A stretch of DNA of 54,990 nucleotides from Streptomyces bauhiniae (GCF_004784475.1 NZ_SRRT01000014.1:1-54990), one strand, 5' to 3'. Shown: positions 34,570 through 44,162, counted from the first letter of the stretch. Notes: generated by a model not told the origin, from the sequence alone. Numbers and translations are program-made.

Positions 34570-34578
34570 TCCAGCCTT

Positions 34579-35001
34579 CTATCGGAGAGTCACGCGCTCA
34601 CTGGCGTGCCGATTCTTCTCTTTCTGCTCGCGCGCGGCATAATCTTGCGCACTGGCGCGCAGAGAGCCTGCGACATCTTTCTCGAGCAGCCCCTGAACAT
34701 ATTTCATCTGCTCACGCCAACGCCCCATAAAAGTGGAAAAAGATGCTCCGCACGCGAACCCCTTAAGGGATGGACCCACCTCGCGGGTATCCTTCATGGC
34801 CGAATCGTCCGCTTCGGTGAAATCCCTGCGTACAGAGTCCGCGTTCTTGGCCCGATTGTTGAGCAGGCTGGATGTGACAACCAGCTTCTTCCCGGAGGCG
34901 TCCCCGCCCGCATCTGCGGGGACATGGTTCAACTGCGTGCTGCTGTGCTGTCGGGCGGCAGCAGTGGTCCGTGCGTGGCCCCACATCTCATCGAACGACA
35001 T
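34579..35001 (-). CDS. Small helical protein ahead of the large WXG-like gene; candidate partner
   Basis: 140 aa, ends nine bases before the large gene begins. Largely helical and charged, with no signal peptide. The segment LKGFACGASFSTFMGRWREQ followed by EKDVAGSLRASAQDYAAREQ resembles the EspC-like small partners that pair with long type VII substrates. That link is by character and position, not by a firm motif. It keeps a TSSLLNNRAKNADSVRRDF helix and a late basic tail (KEKNRHASERVTLR). Codon use is like that of the large gene. It may act as chaperone or co-substrate; unproven. Confidence 0.65.
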   Translation of the reverse strand: MSFDEMWGHARTTAAARQHSSTQLNHVPADAGGDASGKKLVVTSSLLNNRAKNADSVRRDFTEADDSAMKDTREVGPSLKGFACGASFSTFMGRWREQMKYVQGLLEKDVAGSLRASAQDYAAREQKEKNRHASERVTLR

Positions 35002-35058
35002 GGACGTCTTCTCTTTCCGCGGACGGGATGAGCGAGGGGGTTGTTGACACCGGCTCGC

Positions 35059-36375
35059 TCACGGGTTGTGCTCCGTGCTGTGGCGTGGGTCCGCCGGGGC
35101 GGGGACGTACGGGGGATAGGCGGGCGGCGGCGGTGCCACGGGCGTCCGGCGCCGGGAGCGCAGCACACCGACGGCGACCACCGCACCGATGAGCAGCGCG
35201 GCCGCTATGCCTACGCCGGCCCAGAGATGGGCATTTCCGCCCTCACTCGATTTCGGCGCCGCCTTCTCTTGCTTAGCGGGCGCCGTGGGTTTCGGCGCCT
35301 TGGAGGAGGGGGACTTGGCGGCGGCTGCGGCCAGGTCGGGGAGGGGGTAGACGTCGGCCGGGCCGGGGTCACCGGGATCCAGTAGTGCGGCCCGCGTACG
35401 GATACCGCCGTAGCCGATGAGGTCATTCCGCTTTGATCCGTCTGCCGGCTTGCCAAGCGTGTTCAGCATGACGCGAAGTACTTGGTTGTTGGTCCATTCC
35501 CGGTGCTTGGACCAGATCAAGGCGGCGGAGGCCGAGGCGATGGCAGTGGCCTCACTGGTGCCTTGAGACTTGCAGATCTCGGACCCTCCGAGGCATGCGT
35601 GAACCATGTCGATGCCCGGAGCTACCATGTCGACTTCTGGCCCAGATTGGGAGAATTCGCCGACCTTGGCGCTTTTGTCGGCGGCTGCGACGCCCACGAC
35701 GCCCGGCGTGGATGCGGGGAACTCAGGACGATTGGCCTTCTTGCCGCTGTTGCCGACGGCCGCGAAGAGCAGCTTCCCCTTGGAGAGCGCGTACTTGACT
35801 GCCGAGGCAAGCTCCGGGGTTCCCACGTCCTGGCGACCAGGAGAGTTGTCGCTGCCCAAGGACATGTTGATGATCTGCGCCTTGGAATCAGCGGCATACC
35901 GAATGGATTCGGACAGCGCTCGCGAGAACTCCTTGTGACTGTCCACCTGACCGAACTGATCGCTGGAATAACGCATCCGGATGGGCAGGATCTTGGCACC
36001 TGGGGCCAGACCATACGATCCGTTTTGCGGACCTCGTCTCCCTGTCCCAGCTATGAGTGCGGCCATGTCGGTGCCGTGGCCCGCGATATCCGTATGTTCA
36101 TCGCCGTGCTGCTCGGAGAAGTCCTTTCCGTCGAGGACCTGACCCTTGAGGTCCGCGAGGGAGTCGTCGACCCCTGAGTCGATGACAGCAACGGTTATCC
36201 CCTCGCCCGTGCTTACCTTCCACATCTCGGGTGCGTCCATCGCGTCCAGATGCCACTGCTGAGCCCGGACGGTCTGTGCGTGAGCCGGGGAGGCCGCGAC
36301 AGTGACGAGCGCCAGCCCGAGGAAGGCGGACGCCAGGGATGAAAACCGCAGGCTGTGTCGACCTCTGCTGTGCAT
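35059..36375 (-). CDS. Second mycosin-like subtilisin protease
   Basis: 438 aa from the ATG at 36375, which has GAGGAAGG just upstream; an in-frame ATG at 36402 would add nine residues. A signal peptide ends AASPAHA. The S8 domain has an apparently complete triad: Asp66 (AVIDSGVDD), His100 (AGHGTDMAALI), Ser274 (SQGTSEATA), with Asn in AVGNSG. A Lys/Pro-rich linker and a C-terminal membrane helix (WAGVGIAAALLIGAVVAVGV) follow, then a Pro-rich tail. It differs clearly from the mycP beside eccB, so the locus encodes two mycosins. One may serve the core, the other the local substrates. Confidence 0.9.
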   Translation of the reverse strand: MHSRGRHSLRFSSLASAFLGLALVTVAASPAHAQTVRAQQWHLDAMDAPEMWKVSTGEGITVAVIDSGVDDSLADLKGQVLDGKDFSEQHGDEHTDIAGHGTDMAALIAGTGRRGPQNGSYGLAPGAKILPIRMRYSSDQFGQVDSHKEFSRALSESIRYAADSKAQIINMSLGSDNSPGRQDVGTPELASAVKYALSKGKLLFAAVGNSGKKANRPEFPASTPGVVGVAAADKSAKVGEFSQSGPEVDMVAPGIDMVHACLGGSEICKSQGTSEATAIASASAALIWSKHREWTNNQVLRVMLNTLGKPADGSKRNDLIGYGGIRTRAALLDPGDPGPADVYPLPDLAAAAAKSPSSKAPKPTAPAKQEKAAPKSSEGGNAHLWAGVGIAAALLIGAVVAVGVLRSRRRTPVAPPPPAYPPYVPAPADPRHSTEHNP

Positions 36376-36406
36376 GTGCCTTCCTCGGGATTCAGCTTTC
36401 ATGACC

Positions 36407-37945
36407 TCAGTCGACGATCGGCGGGAGCGACCGGCGGTCGTTCCTGGTCCAGGTCTCTTCGTCTTCCACCAGGTAGTCGGGCCGCTTCTCGCCGCCCTCC
36501 CCGCCCTTGCGTGAGTTGGCCGGGCGACCTGAGGCGCTCGTACGACCCACCTGCGAGGTGGATCCCTCCTGGGGCGCCTTGGCCGAGGGGCGGACCAGCC
36601 CTGAGCCGCCACTCGTAAAGGGTCGGCTTGCGGCGCGGCCCGGCTGAGTGCGGCCCCCCACGACTCCGCCGGTTTCGGAGGCAAGACGGCGACCCTGGCC
36701 AAGTCCTCCGGCCGAGCGGGCAGCATCACCGGCCGGCGAGCCCGGACTCATGGTCCGGCCCATCGGGGTACGGCCCTGGGCGTTCTCGTTACCGATGACC
36801 GTTCCACGCGGGATGCCACTCGCGGAGCGACCGGCGCTGGAGACCGGCCTTCCTCCCATGATCCCCGGTTCGCGGGGCATGCGGGGCAAGCTCCCGGACG
36901 AGTTGACCAGGCCAGACACCTGCGGAAGGCGGCTGACGCCAGGCAGGCGGGGCGACAGGGCGGAGTTGATGCCGCGCCCGCTCCCGAAGGTCTGCGGCAC
37001 GCCAACTGGCAGACCGGGAAGGGAGACTTCCCGGTTCGGTACGGTCGGGCCCGTTGCCGGTGCGGGCGAAGTCTGTGGTCGCGGCACGGTGTCGACACTG
37101 TCGATGCCCAGGGAGACAGGCTCGGGACGGCTGCCCGGGTGACTGCTTGGGTGGCCTACGGCGTCGACGACAGGTGCGACCGAGGCGCGATGGGACGGGG
37201 GAGCCTCAACGCTGTGGGTGCGTTGCGCGGAAGTGTGAGCCGAAGCGCTGGTGCGTTCACCACTTGGGTATGAGGCGCTGCCCGGCAGGTATCCCTTGTC
37301 GTCCGAGTGCCACCACTCTTCGGGTGCTGCCCTTCCTGCCGGCGGTGCGAACGTGGGCGGAGGCACGCTGTTCACCTGCACTGCGGCGTATTCGTACGAC
37401 TGAGCGAGCTTCCGCATCTGCTGAATCGCGGCCTGACGAGCCGATTCGAGACGGTGTTCCGCTCCTGCCGCATCGGTCTGCGCCGTTTGAGCCGCCTTGC
37501 GGGCGTCCGGGTCATTCCGCGCACCGGGCTGTTTGGCGGCGTTGATCGTCTTGTGCGCGGTGGCCAGGTCCGTTCGCGCCTGAGTCGACTCCGAGGTGTC
37601 CGGCATCGCTGCCTTGGCCTCGCCGATAGCCACCGTCACCCTGGCCATGAAGTCGGATGCGCTCTGGGCGTACTCACCAAGACGCAGCGTCGAACTGGCG
37701 GTCTGCCCACCCCAGTCCCGGAAGGCGTCACCGGCTTCGCCTTGCCATTCCAAGCCCTTGACGTACTTCATCAGGTCGTCGCCGATCTGACTGATTGTCG
37801 AAGCCGCATTCCCGAGCTTGCTCGAGAGGTGGGATGCGGAGCTCGGACTCGCGGAGTCCAGCATGGCCGCCAACTGCTCGTGCGTCATGGACTCGAAGTT
37901 TGTGGTGCTGAGCTTGGGCTCAGACTGCCCATCGTGCTCGCTCAC
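36407..37945 (-). CDS. Long WXG/EspB-like type VII protein with disordered C-terminus
   Basis: 512 aa from the GTG at 37945, whose codon overlaps the upstream stop; GGAGGG lies six bases before it. An ATG at 37951 has no spacing from that site. The N-terminal ~190 residues are helical with a WQG turn (GLEWQGEAGDAFRDWGGQTA) and long helices (SEYAQSASDFMARVTVAIGE-like), as in EspB or PPE-type substrates. After VNSVPPPTFAPP the protein is Pro/Ser/Gly-rich and low complexity to the end (SSAGRSASGIPRGTVIGNEN). It is coupled to the preceding small helical gene, an expected PE/PPE-like pair. Function unknown; probable secreted substrate. Confidence 0.75.
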   Translation of the reverse strand: MSEHDGQSEPKLSTTNFESMTHEQLAAMLDSASPSSASHLSSKLGNAASTISQIGDDLMKYVKGLEWQGEAGDAFRDWGGQTASSTLRLGEYAQSASDFMARVTVAIGEAKAAMPDTSESTQARTDLATAHKTINAAKQPGARNDPDARKAAQTAQTDAAGAEHRLESARQAAIQQMRKLAQSYEYAAVQVNSVPPPTFAPPAGRAAPEEWWHSDDKGYLPGSASYPSGERTSASAHTSAQRTHSVEAPPSHRASVAPVVDAVGHPSSHPGSRPEPVSLGIDSVDTVPRPQTSPAPATGPTVPNREVSLPGLPVGVPQTFGSGRGINSALSPRLPGVSRLPQVSGLVNSSGSLPRMPREPGIMGGRPVSSAGRSASGIPRGTVIGNENAQGRTPMGRTMSPGSPAGDAARSAGGLGQGRRLASETGGVVGGRTQPGRAASRPFTSGGSGLVRPSAKAPQEGSTSQVGRTSASGRPANSRKGGEGGEKRPDYLVEDEETWTRNDRRSLPPIVD

Positions 37946-38445
37946 GACCATCCCTCCTTGAACCGCTCTCCGTCCTTAGCGGCCGCAGCCGAGTCCTTCG
38001 CGTCCCGCGCATAAGGATCCCGCGCCGCGTCGTAATACTTCTCCGCCTCCGCGTTCACCGCCCGCATCCGCGCCTTGATGTCCTCGTCGAGGTTCTCGTA
38101 GCCCACGCGGGAGGCGTGGACCGCGAGGCTCATGCTCTCTATCTGCGCGCTGAGGGCCTTGGAGAGGTTCTCCAACTCGTCGTGGACGATGGTGTACGAG
38201 TCGTGGAGGAACTGCGCCTCCTTGAAGGTGGACGCCCCGAGCTGGGCCCGCGGCAGCCGGTCCTCGCCGACCTTGCCCGGTGCCGCCTCCGACTTGTCCA
38301 GCTCGACCAGCAGCGCGTCGACCCGCTTCTTGAAGCTCTTCATGGCGGTGTGCTGGATGTCCAGCGCCATCGCCGGATTGACCCCCGCCAGGGTGTCGAA
38401 GTCGGTCCCCGTGTCAGGAACCTTGCCGCCCCCGTCCGAACTCAC
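37942..38445 (-). CDS. Small helical type VII protein, partner of the EspB-like product
   Basis: 167 aa starting at a GTG with GGGGAGG upstream. It is made of long amphipathic helices (IQHTAMKSFKKRVDALLVEL, QFLHDSYTIVHDELENLSKA, RMRAVNAEAEKYYDAARDPY) and has no membrane segment. The stop overlaps the start of the EspB-like gene, so the two are made together. That is the order expected of a PE/PPE-like or EsxAB-like couple. A YxxxD/E-like signal is present near the C-terminus (YYDAARDPYARDAKDSAAAA, Y-Y-D-A-A-R-D). The pairing and the export signal are inference from position and pattern. Confidence 0.72.
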   Translation of the reverse strand: MSSDGGGKVPDTGTDFDTLAGVNPAMALDIQHTAMKSFKKRVDALLVELDKSEAAPGKVGEDRLPRAQLGASTFKEAQFLHDSYTIVHDELENLSKALSAQIESMSLAVHASRVGYENLDEDIKARMRAVNAEAEKYYDAARDPYARDAKDSAAAAKDGERFKEGWS

Positions 38446-38531
38446 CTCAGCCGCCTCCCCGTTCTCCCCGTGTCATCCCCGCCCCTTCGCTCGTTCGAAC
38501 GCAGGAACGGGGGTGGTTTCCATCGATCACT

Positions 38532-41500
38532 CTAATGGCGTTGCGGAAGCAACCCCAGTTGAATAAGGGACGTTCCGCGCTTGCGGGAAACGAACACGCC
38601 ACGCCCCGGCGGCATGGGACGCGCCCGTACCGTGCCGAGGATGTCGCCCTCGCTGGGGTCGCCCGAAAGAACGACGCCCTGTGCGCCCAGCTCCTTCACC
38701 CGCTGCATGAACGACTCGTACATGGCCCGCGAGGCACCCGCCTGGCTGCGGGCGATGATGAACTTCACGCCCACGTCCCGCGCGAACGGCAGATGCTCGA
38801 CCAACTGACTCAGCGGATTACCGGAGTTGGTCGCCACCAGCTCGTAGTCGTCGATGATGACGAAGAGCTGCGGCCCGCTCCACCAACTGCGGTCGCGCAA
38901 CTGCTGCGGGGTGATGTCCGGCTTCGGCGCGCGCATCTCCATGAACTGCCGGATCGCGTCCATGTGGACCTGCATCGCCGAGGCCATCGGCGCGTACTCC
39001 AGCAGGTGTTCCTCCCCGACCGCCTCCAGCATGGTGCGCCGGTAGTCACCGACGACGATGCGGGCCTCGGCCGGGGTGTACCGCTCGGCGATCTGCTTGG
39101 CGATCAGCCGCAGCAGGTTGGTCTTGCCGGACTCGCTCTCCCCGAAGACCAGGAAGAACGGGTCGGTGTCCAGGTCGACGAAGACCGGCTCCAGGTTGGC
39201 CTCGTCGATGCCGATCGCGATGCCCGCCTGCGGGAACTCGAAGCCCTTGGGAAGCTGGTCGGCCGGCAGCTTGCGCGGCAGCAGCCGCACCGTCGGGGCG
39301 GCGGGACCCTCCCAGCCGGCCTTGACCCGCTGCACCAGCGCGGCCGTCGCCTCGGACAGATCGCCCGCCGAGGAGGAGCCGTCGATGCGGGGGAGCGCGG
39401 TCATGAAGTGCAGCTTCTCAGCGACCTGGCCCCGGCCGGGCACGCCCGCCGGGACGTTCACCGCGACCTTGCGGTCGAACTCGGAGTCCATCGGGTCGCC
39501 CAGCCGCAGTTCGAGCCGGCTGAGGATCTGGTCCTTGAGGGCCGCGCGGACCTCCATGTAGCGCGACGCGGAGACGACGACATGGATGCCGTAGCCCAGA
39601 CCCCGGCCCGCGATGTCGTTGACGACACCCTCCAGGCCCTCGTACTCCGTCTTGAAATTGCCCCAGCCGTCGATGACCAGGAACACGTCCCCCCATGCCT
39701 CGCCCGGCAGTTCGCCCGCCGCGCGGCGCCTGCGGTAGGTGGCCACGGAGTCGATGCCGTTCGTGCGGAAGAACTGCTCGCGGCGGTTGAGGATGCCCGC
39801 GACCTCCGCGACCGTACGGCGCACCCGCTCCGGGTCCAGCCGGGACGCGACCCCGCCCACGTGCGGGAGGTCGGCCAGGGAGGAGAGGCCGCCACCGCCG
39901 AAGTCCAGGCAGTAGAACTGTGTCTCCAGCGGGGTGTGGGTCAGCGCGAACGACGCGACCAGCGAGCGCAGCAGCGTCGACTTTCCGGACTGCGGGCCGC
40001 CGACGACCATCATGTGGCCGGCCGCTCCGGAGAAGTCCCGGTACAGCACCTCGCGCTTCTGCTCGAAGGGCTTGTCGATGAGGCCCAGCGGCACGGTCAG
40101 CGCGCCCGCGCGCGGGTACTCCGGCGCGTGCAGACCCCGCTCGGGCGAGACCGACAGCGCGGGCAGCAGGTGGTCCAGCGCGGGCGCCTCGTCCAGCGGG
40201 GGCAGCCACACCTGGTGCGCGGGCACTCCCTGGCCGTCGAGGCGCTGCACGACCACGTCCAGCACCGTGTCCGCCAGCGCGTCGTCCTCCGCGCGCGCGG
40301 CCCGCGCCCGCTCCTCGGCCGGATCGGGCGCCGCGTACGCCATCGGCACCGGAAGCGCCGTGAACCGCGCCGGACGGCGCTCCACCGGCGCGCTGCCCTG
40401 GGTGACCTCGGCGCCGCCCGCGCGGTACGTGCCCGAGACGTACGCCGCCTTGAAGCGCGTCATCTCGTCCGTGCCGAACTTCAGATAACCGGAACCGGGC
40501 ACCGAGGGCAGGTGGTACGCGTCCGGCACCCCGAGCGCCGCCCGCGACTCGGCCGCGGAGAACGTCCGCAGACCGACCCGGTACGACAGATACGTGTCCA
40601 GACCGCGCAGCCGCCCCTCCTCCAACCGCTGCGAGGCCAGCAGCAGATGCACGCCCAGGGAGCGGCCGATGCGGCCGATCTGGATGAACATGTCGATGAA
40701 GTCGGGCTTGGCGGTGAGGAGTTCGCTGAACTCGTCGATCACCAGGACGAGCGAGGCCAGCGGCTCCAGCGGGGCACCGGCCGCGCGCGCCTTCTCGTAG
40801 TCGTGGATGTTGGCGTAGTTGCCCGCCGCCCGCAACAGCTCCTGACGGCGCTGGAGTTCACCCCGGATCGCGTCGCCCATGCGGTCGACCAGGGTGAGGT
40901 CGTCGGAGAGGTTGGTGATGACGGCCGCGACGTGCGGCATCTGGGACATGCCCGCGAAGGTCGCGCCGCCCTTGAAGTCCGCGAGGACGAAGTTCAGCGT
41001 CTCCGAGGAGTGCGTGACCGCGAGGCCCAGCACCAGGGTGCGCAGCAGCTCCGACTTGCCGGAGCCGGTCGCGCCCACGCACAGGCCGTGCGGGCCCATG
41101 CCGTCCTGCGCGGCCTCCTTCAGGTCCAGCATCACCGGCTGGCCGTCCTCGCCGACGCCGATCGGCACCCGCAGCCGCTCCGACATCGAGCGCGGCCGCC
41201 AGGTGCGCCGCACGTCCACCGAGGCGGCGTCCCCGAGGCCGAGCAGATCGGTGAAGTCCAGGTTGGACAGCAGCGGTTCGTCGTCGTCCCCGCCGCCCAT
41301 CCGCAAGGGGGCGAGCTGCCGGGCCAGCGCCTCGGCGCCGGGCAGTGACAGCCCGTCGGGCGTGCCCTCGAAGGCCACGTCGCCACCGGAGTCCAGCCGC
41401 AGCCGCTCCGGGCGCACCACGATGGATAGGTCACCGCGCGGGGTGTCCAGCTCGCCGGGGACGACCTCCACGATGGTCACGCCCTGGAGGCCCTCGGCGG

Positions 41501-42494
41501 CCGCGAACACCGACGACGGCGGCACGATGCCGCCGTCGAGGACCACCAGGATGTGCGGCTGGTCCAGCAGCGGCTGCCCGCCCCGGCTGAACCGGGGCCG
41601 CTCCTCCAGCCGCCCGGCCAGCAACTGCTCCAGCTCACCGAGGTCGTCGCTGAACAGCCTGCGGGTGCCCGCGCCGTCGAACTGGCCCGGCAACTGGCAG
41701 TGCGGCAGCCACTTCGTCCAGTCCCAGCGCTCCGCCGCGCCCCGCGAGGCCACCACGGCCACGACGAGGTCGTCGGGGGAGTGCAGGGTCGTCGCCTGCG
41801 CCACCAGGGCGCGCGCGGCGGACTGGGCGCGCTCCGGGTCGCCGGAGACCGTCACGTGGTAGAAGGCGCGCAGCGACAGCGCCACCGGGAGGCCGTCCAA
41901 CTGGCCGTGCACCGACAGGAAACGCTGCATGGCGCCCGCGCACAGCGGCTCCAGCTCGTCGACCGGCGCGGTCTGGGGCGCCATCAGGGGAGTGGCCAAC
42001 TGCTGCGGGCCCAGGCCGATCCGGACCTGCCCGAAGTCCTCGTCCGCCACCCGCCGCTCCCACACCCGGCTGCCCTCGGCGACCAGCGACCACAACTGCT
42101 CGGGGGCGGGGTGCAGATAGAGCTGCGCGTCCCGCTGACGCAGGGCGGTCTTGCGTACCGTGCGCCGCGTCTGGGCCAGGTAGCGGAGGTAGTCACGGCG
42201 GACGTCGGCCATTTGCCCTTGCGTACCGCGACGGTGCCGGACGATCTGCGAGACGACCATCGCCGCCGTGGACACGAGCATGACCACACCCATGATCCGC
42301 ATGAACGGATGGGCGTTCGGGGATGCGAAGTAGAACACCACGGAGGAGCCCATGCCGAGGGTCGGCAGGACCTGCATCAGCATGCCCTCCTGCTGCCCGC
42401 GCGGCAGCTCGGGAGGAGCCTCCAATTGCACCTCTTCAGAGGACACTTCGGGCGGCAGCGCACGAGGCGGGCGCTTGATGACGAGCTGGCTCAC
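38532..42494 (-). CDS. eccC: Type VII secretion ATPase EccC (FtsK/SpoIIIE type)
   Basis: 1320 aa. Two N-terminal membrane helices (within residues 45-85) are followed by three FtsK/SpoIIIE ATPase domains. Their P-loops are GATGSGKSELL near residue 473, GGPQSGKSTLL near 828 and GESESGKTNLL near 1115. The first has a full Walker B (LVLVIDEFSELL). EccC is fused here in one chain, unlike the split EccCa/EccCb of mycobacterial ESX-1. It recognises substrates through the C-terminal domains and drives secretion. It is divergent from eccD, with paired -10-like boxes between. The C-terminus ends LGLLPQRH. Confidence 0.95.
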   Translation of the reverse strand: MSQLVIKRPPRALPPEVSSEEVQLEAPPELPRGQQEGMLMQVLPTLGMGSSVVFYFASPNAHPFMRIMGVVMLVSTAAMVVSQIVRHRRGTQGQMADVRRDYLRYLAQTRRTVRKTALRQRDAQLYLHPAPEQLWSLVAEGSRVWERRVADEDFGQVRIGLGPQQLATPLMAPQTAPVDELEPLCAGAMQRFLSVHGQLDGLPVALSLRAFYHVTVSGDPERAQSAARALVAQATTLHSPDDLVVAVVASRGAAERWDWTKWLPHCQLPGQFDGAGTRRLFSDDLGELEQLLAGRLEERPRFSRGGQPLLDQPHILVVLDGGIVPPSSVFAAAEGLQGVTIVEVVPGELDTPRGDLSIVVRPERLRLDSGGDVAFEGTPDGLSLPGAEALARQLAPLRMGGGDDDEPLLSNLDFTDLLGLGDAASVDVRRTWRPRSMSERLRVPIGVGEDGQPVMLDLKEAAQDGMGPHGLCVGATGSGKSELLRTLVLGLAVTHSSETLNFVLADFKGGATFAGMSQMPHVAAVITNLSDDLTLVDRMGDAIRGELQRRQELLRAAGNYANIHDYEKARAAGAPLEPLASLVLVIDEFSELLTAKPDFIDMFIQIGRIGRSLGVHLLLASQRLEEGRLRGLDTYLSYRVGLRTFSAAESRAALGVPDAYHLPSVPGSGYLKFGTDEMTRFKAAYVSGTYRAGGAEVTQGSAPVERRPARFTALPVPMAYAAPDPAEERARAARAEDDALADTVLDVVVQRLDGQGVPAHQVWLPPLDEAPALDHLLPALSVSPERGLHAPEYPRAGALTVPLGLIDKPFEQKREVLYRDFSGAAGHMMVVGGPQSGKSTLLRSLVASFALTHTPLETQFYCLDFGGGGLSSLADLPHVGGVASRLDPERVRRTVAEVAGILNRREQFFRTNGIDSVATYRRRRAAGELPGEAWGDVFLVIDGWGNFKTEYEGLEGVVNDIAGRGLGYGIHVVVSASRYMEVRAALKDQILSRLELRLGDPMDSEFDRKVAVNVPAGVPGRGQVAEKLHFMTALPRIDGSSSAGDLSEATAALVQRVKAGWEGPAAPTVRLLPRKLPADQLPKGFEFPQAGIAIGIDEANLEPVFVDLDTDPFFLVFGESESGKTNLLRLIAKQIAERYTPAEARIVVGDYRRTMLEAVGEEHLLEYAPMASAMQVHMDAIRQFMEMRAPKPDITPQQLRDRSWWSGPQLFVIIDDYELVATNSGNPLSQLVEHLPFARDVGVKFIIARSQAGASRAMYESFMQRVKELGAQGVVLSGDPSEGDILGTVRARPMPPGRGVFVSRKRGTSLIQLGLLPQRH

Positions 42495-42574
42495 CGGAGC
42501 GTCAATCCTCCTGCGCGGACGATCGGTTGATCACCGGCACCCCCGTGGCGACGGTCGTCCTCCGCTTGCCGGCG

Positions 42575-42613
42575 ATCCTACTGGTCACCACTGACACCGG
42601 GCCCCGGTAGGGT
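42575..42613. promoter_or_regulatory. Back-to-back -10-like boxes between eccC and eccD
   Basis: The reverse strand has TAGGAT (from 42580 to 42575) toward eccC and the forward strand has TAGGGT (42608-42613) toward eccD. Both fit the Streptomyces -10 pattern; no convincing -35 accompanies either. The position suggests opposed promoters. Confidence 0.37.
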
Positions 42614-42656
42614 GACGCCCGCAGCGTGCGCATCCGCGAACAGGGGGTCTGTGAAG

Positions 42657-44126
42657 GTGACTACGACAGCGGCGACGGGATTCAGCAGGGTCACGGTCGT
42701 GGCACCCGACAGCCGCATCGACGTGGCGCTTCCGGTGGACATCGCCGTGGCCGACATCTACCCGGAGATACTGCGGCTGACCGGCCAGACCCAGGAGGTC
42801 GGCACCCCGGCCGGCTACCACCTGGTCCGCCGCGACGGCCGCGTGCTCGACAGCGCCCGCACCCTCGCCGACGAGGGCGTCCTGGACGGCGAGGTGCTCA
42901 GCCTGCGCCCCTTCGCCGAGTCCCTGCCGCCCGCCGTCTACGACGACGTCTCCGACGCCGTCGCCTCCGCCGTCGTCCGCGACCGGCACCTGTGGAGCGA
43001 GGACCTGCTGCGCGTCGCCGGACTCGCGGGCGGCGCCCTGCTGATCCTGCTGACCGGCTTCGTCCTCTGGTACGCCGACCCGGTCCGCCACGACATGCAC
43101 GGCCTGCCCGGCGTCATCGCCGGCGGCCTCGGCGTGCTCCTCACCGCCTTCGCCGGAGTCCGCGCGCGGGTGTACGGCGACCGGGGCGCGGCCGTCGCCG
43201 TGGGACTCGGCGCGCTGCCGCTGCTGATGATCGCCGGCTCCGGGATCATCGGCGCACCGGCGGCCCAGGGTCCGGGCAAGCTCCAGTTCATGCTCGGCTG
43301 CGTGGCCGTCCTCATCGCCTCGGTCGTCCTGGTGGCGCTCACGCCCGGCGGGGACGCCCCCTTCGTCGCCGCCTCCTTCCTGGCGACCGTCGGCACCGTC
43401 GCGACCTTCGTGGCGCTGCTCGCCGACGCCTCCGCCACCGCGACCGCCGCCGTGTGCGCCCCCGTCGCCATCGGCCTGGTCGCCTTCCTGCCGGGCCTCT
43501 CAGCCCGCTTCGCCCGGCTGCCCATCGGCTACGCCTCGCCGCACTCCGCCACCGACGACGCCTTCGACCCGGACGCCGCGCAGGGCGCCGACGCCGAACC
43601 GCTGGACGCCGACCTCGTGGCCGCCCAGGCCCGGCGCGGCCACGAGATGCTGCTCGGCCTGGTCGGCGGCACCGCGGCCCTGGTCGTCGCCTCCGCCGCC
43701 GTCCTCGGGTTCTGCGACAACGTCTGGGGCCAGCTCCTCGCGCTCACCACCGGCCTCGCCATGCTGATCCGCGCGCGGCTGTTCCGCTACACCGCCCAGG
43801 TCTCCTGCGTCCTGGTCGCCGGCCTCGCCGCCGTCGCGCTGCTGCTGCTCGGCCTCGCCCTGAACCCGCCCCACGCGGCCCTCACCGACTTCGTGCTCCA
43901 CCAGGACCGGGGCGCCCTCGACCTGCGCACCGCCTGGCTGACGGCGGCCGTCGCCGCGGGCGCGGTACTGATCACCGCGATCGGCCTGATCGTCCCCAGC
44001 AAGGGCCTGTCCCCCTTCTGGGGCCGCTTCCTCGACCTCGCCGAGGGCGCCGTCCTGCTCGCCCTGGCCCCCCTGTGCCTCGCCACCCTCGGCGTCCTCG
44101 CGGACGTACGCGCGATGGTGGGTTAG
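42657..44126 (+). CDS. eccD: Type VII secretion membrane channel EccD
   Basis: 489 aa from the GTG at 42657 (MTTTAATGFSRV); a GTG at 42651 is two codons earlier. An N-terminal ubiquitin-like domain (RVTVVAPDSRIDVALPVDIA) precedes about eleven predicted membrane helices, for example LAGGALLILLTGFVLWYADP and LQFMLGCVAVLIASVVLVAL. This domain plan is that of EccD, the conduit-forming subunit of the ESX membrane complex. GGGGG lies nine bases before the preferred start. It completes the core set EccB-C-D-E. Confidence 0.94.
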   Translation: MTTTAATGFSRVTVVAPDSRIDVALPVDIAVADIYPEILRLTGQTQEVGTPAGYHLVRRDGRVLDSARTLADEGVLDGEVLSLRPFAESLPPAVYDDVSDAVASAVVRDRHLWSEDLLRVAGLAGGALLILLTGFVLWYADPVRHDMHGLPGVIAGGLGVLLTAFAGVRARVYGDRGAAVAVGLGALPLLMIAGSGIIGAPAAQGPGKLQFMLGCVAVLIASVVLVALTPGGDAPFVAASFLATVGTVATFVALLADASATATAAVCAPVAIGLVAFLPGLSARFARLPIGYASPHSATDDAFDPDAAQGADAEPLDADLVAAQARRGHEMLLGLVGGTAALVVASAAVLGFCDNVWGQLLALTTGLAMLIRARLFRYTAQVSCVLVAGLAAVALLLLGLALNPPHAALTDFVLHQDRGALDLRTAWLTAAVAAGAVLITAIGLIVPSKGLSPFWGRFLDLAEGAVLLALAPLCLATLGVLADVRAMVG

Positions 44127-44156
44127 GCGCCGTGAAGAGGCCCCGGACGGCCCTGG

Positions 44157-44162
44157 TACCCT
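44157..44162 (+). promoter_or_regulatory. Candidate -10 box TACCCT for rpsO
   Basis: TACCCT lies 140 bases upstream of rpsO, in the 176-base gap after eccD. A GTGAAG element is 17-18 bases upstream. The long G/C-rich leader that follows (44165-44302) may hold the S15 autoregulatory site known from other bacteria; I cannot prove its fold by eye. Confidence 0.38.

Noticed and set aside
38535..41348. 937-aa + strand frame opposite eccC
   Set aside because: Antisense of a clear FtsK-type ATPase gene; composition (Arg/Gly/Val-rich, no motifs) is that of a GC-rich shadow frame.
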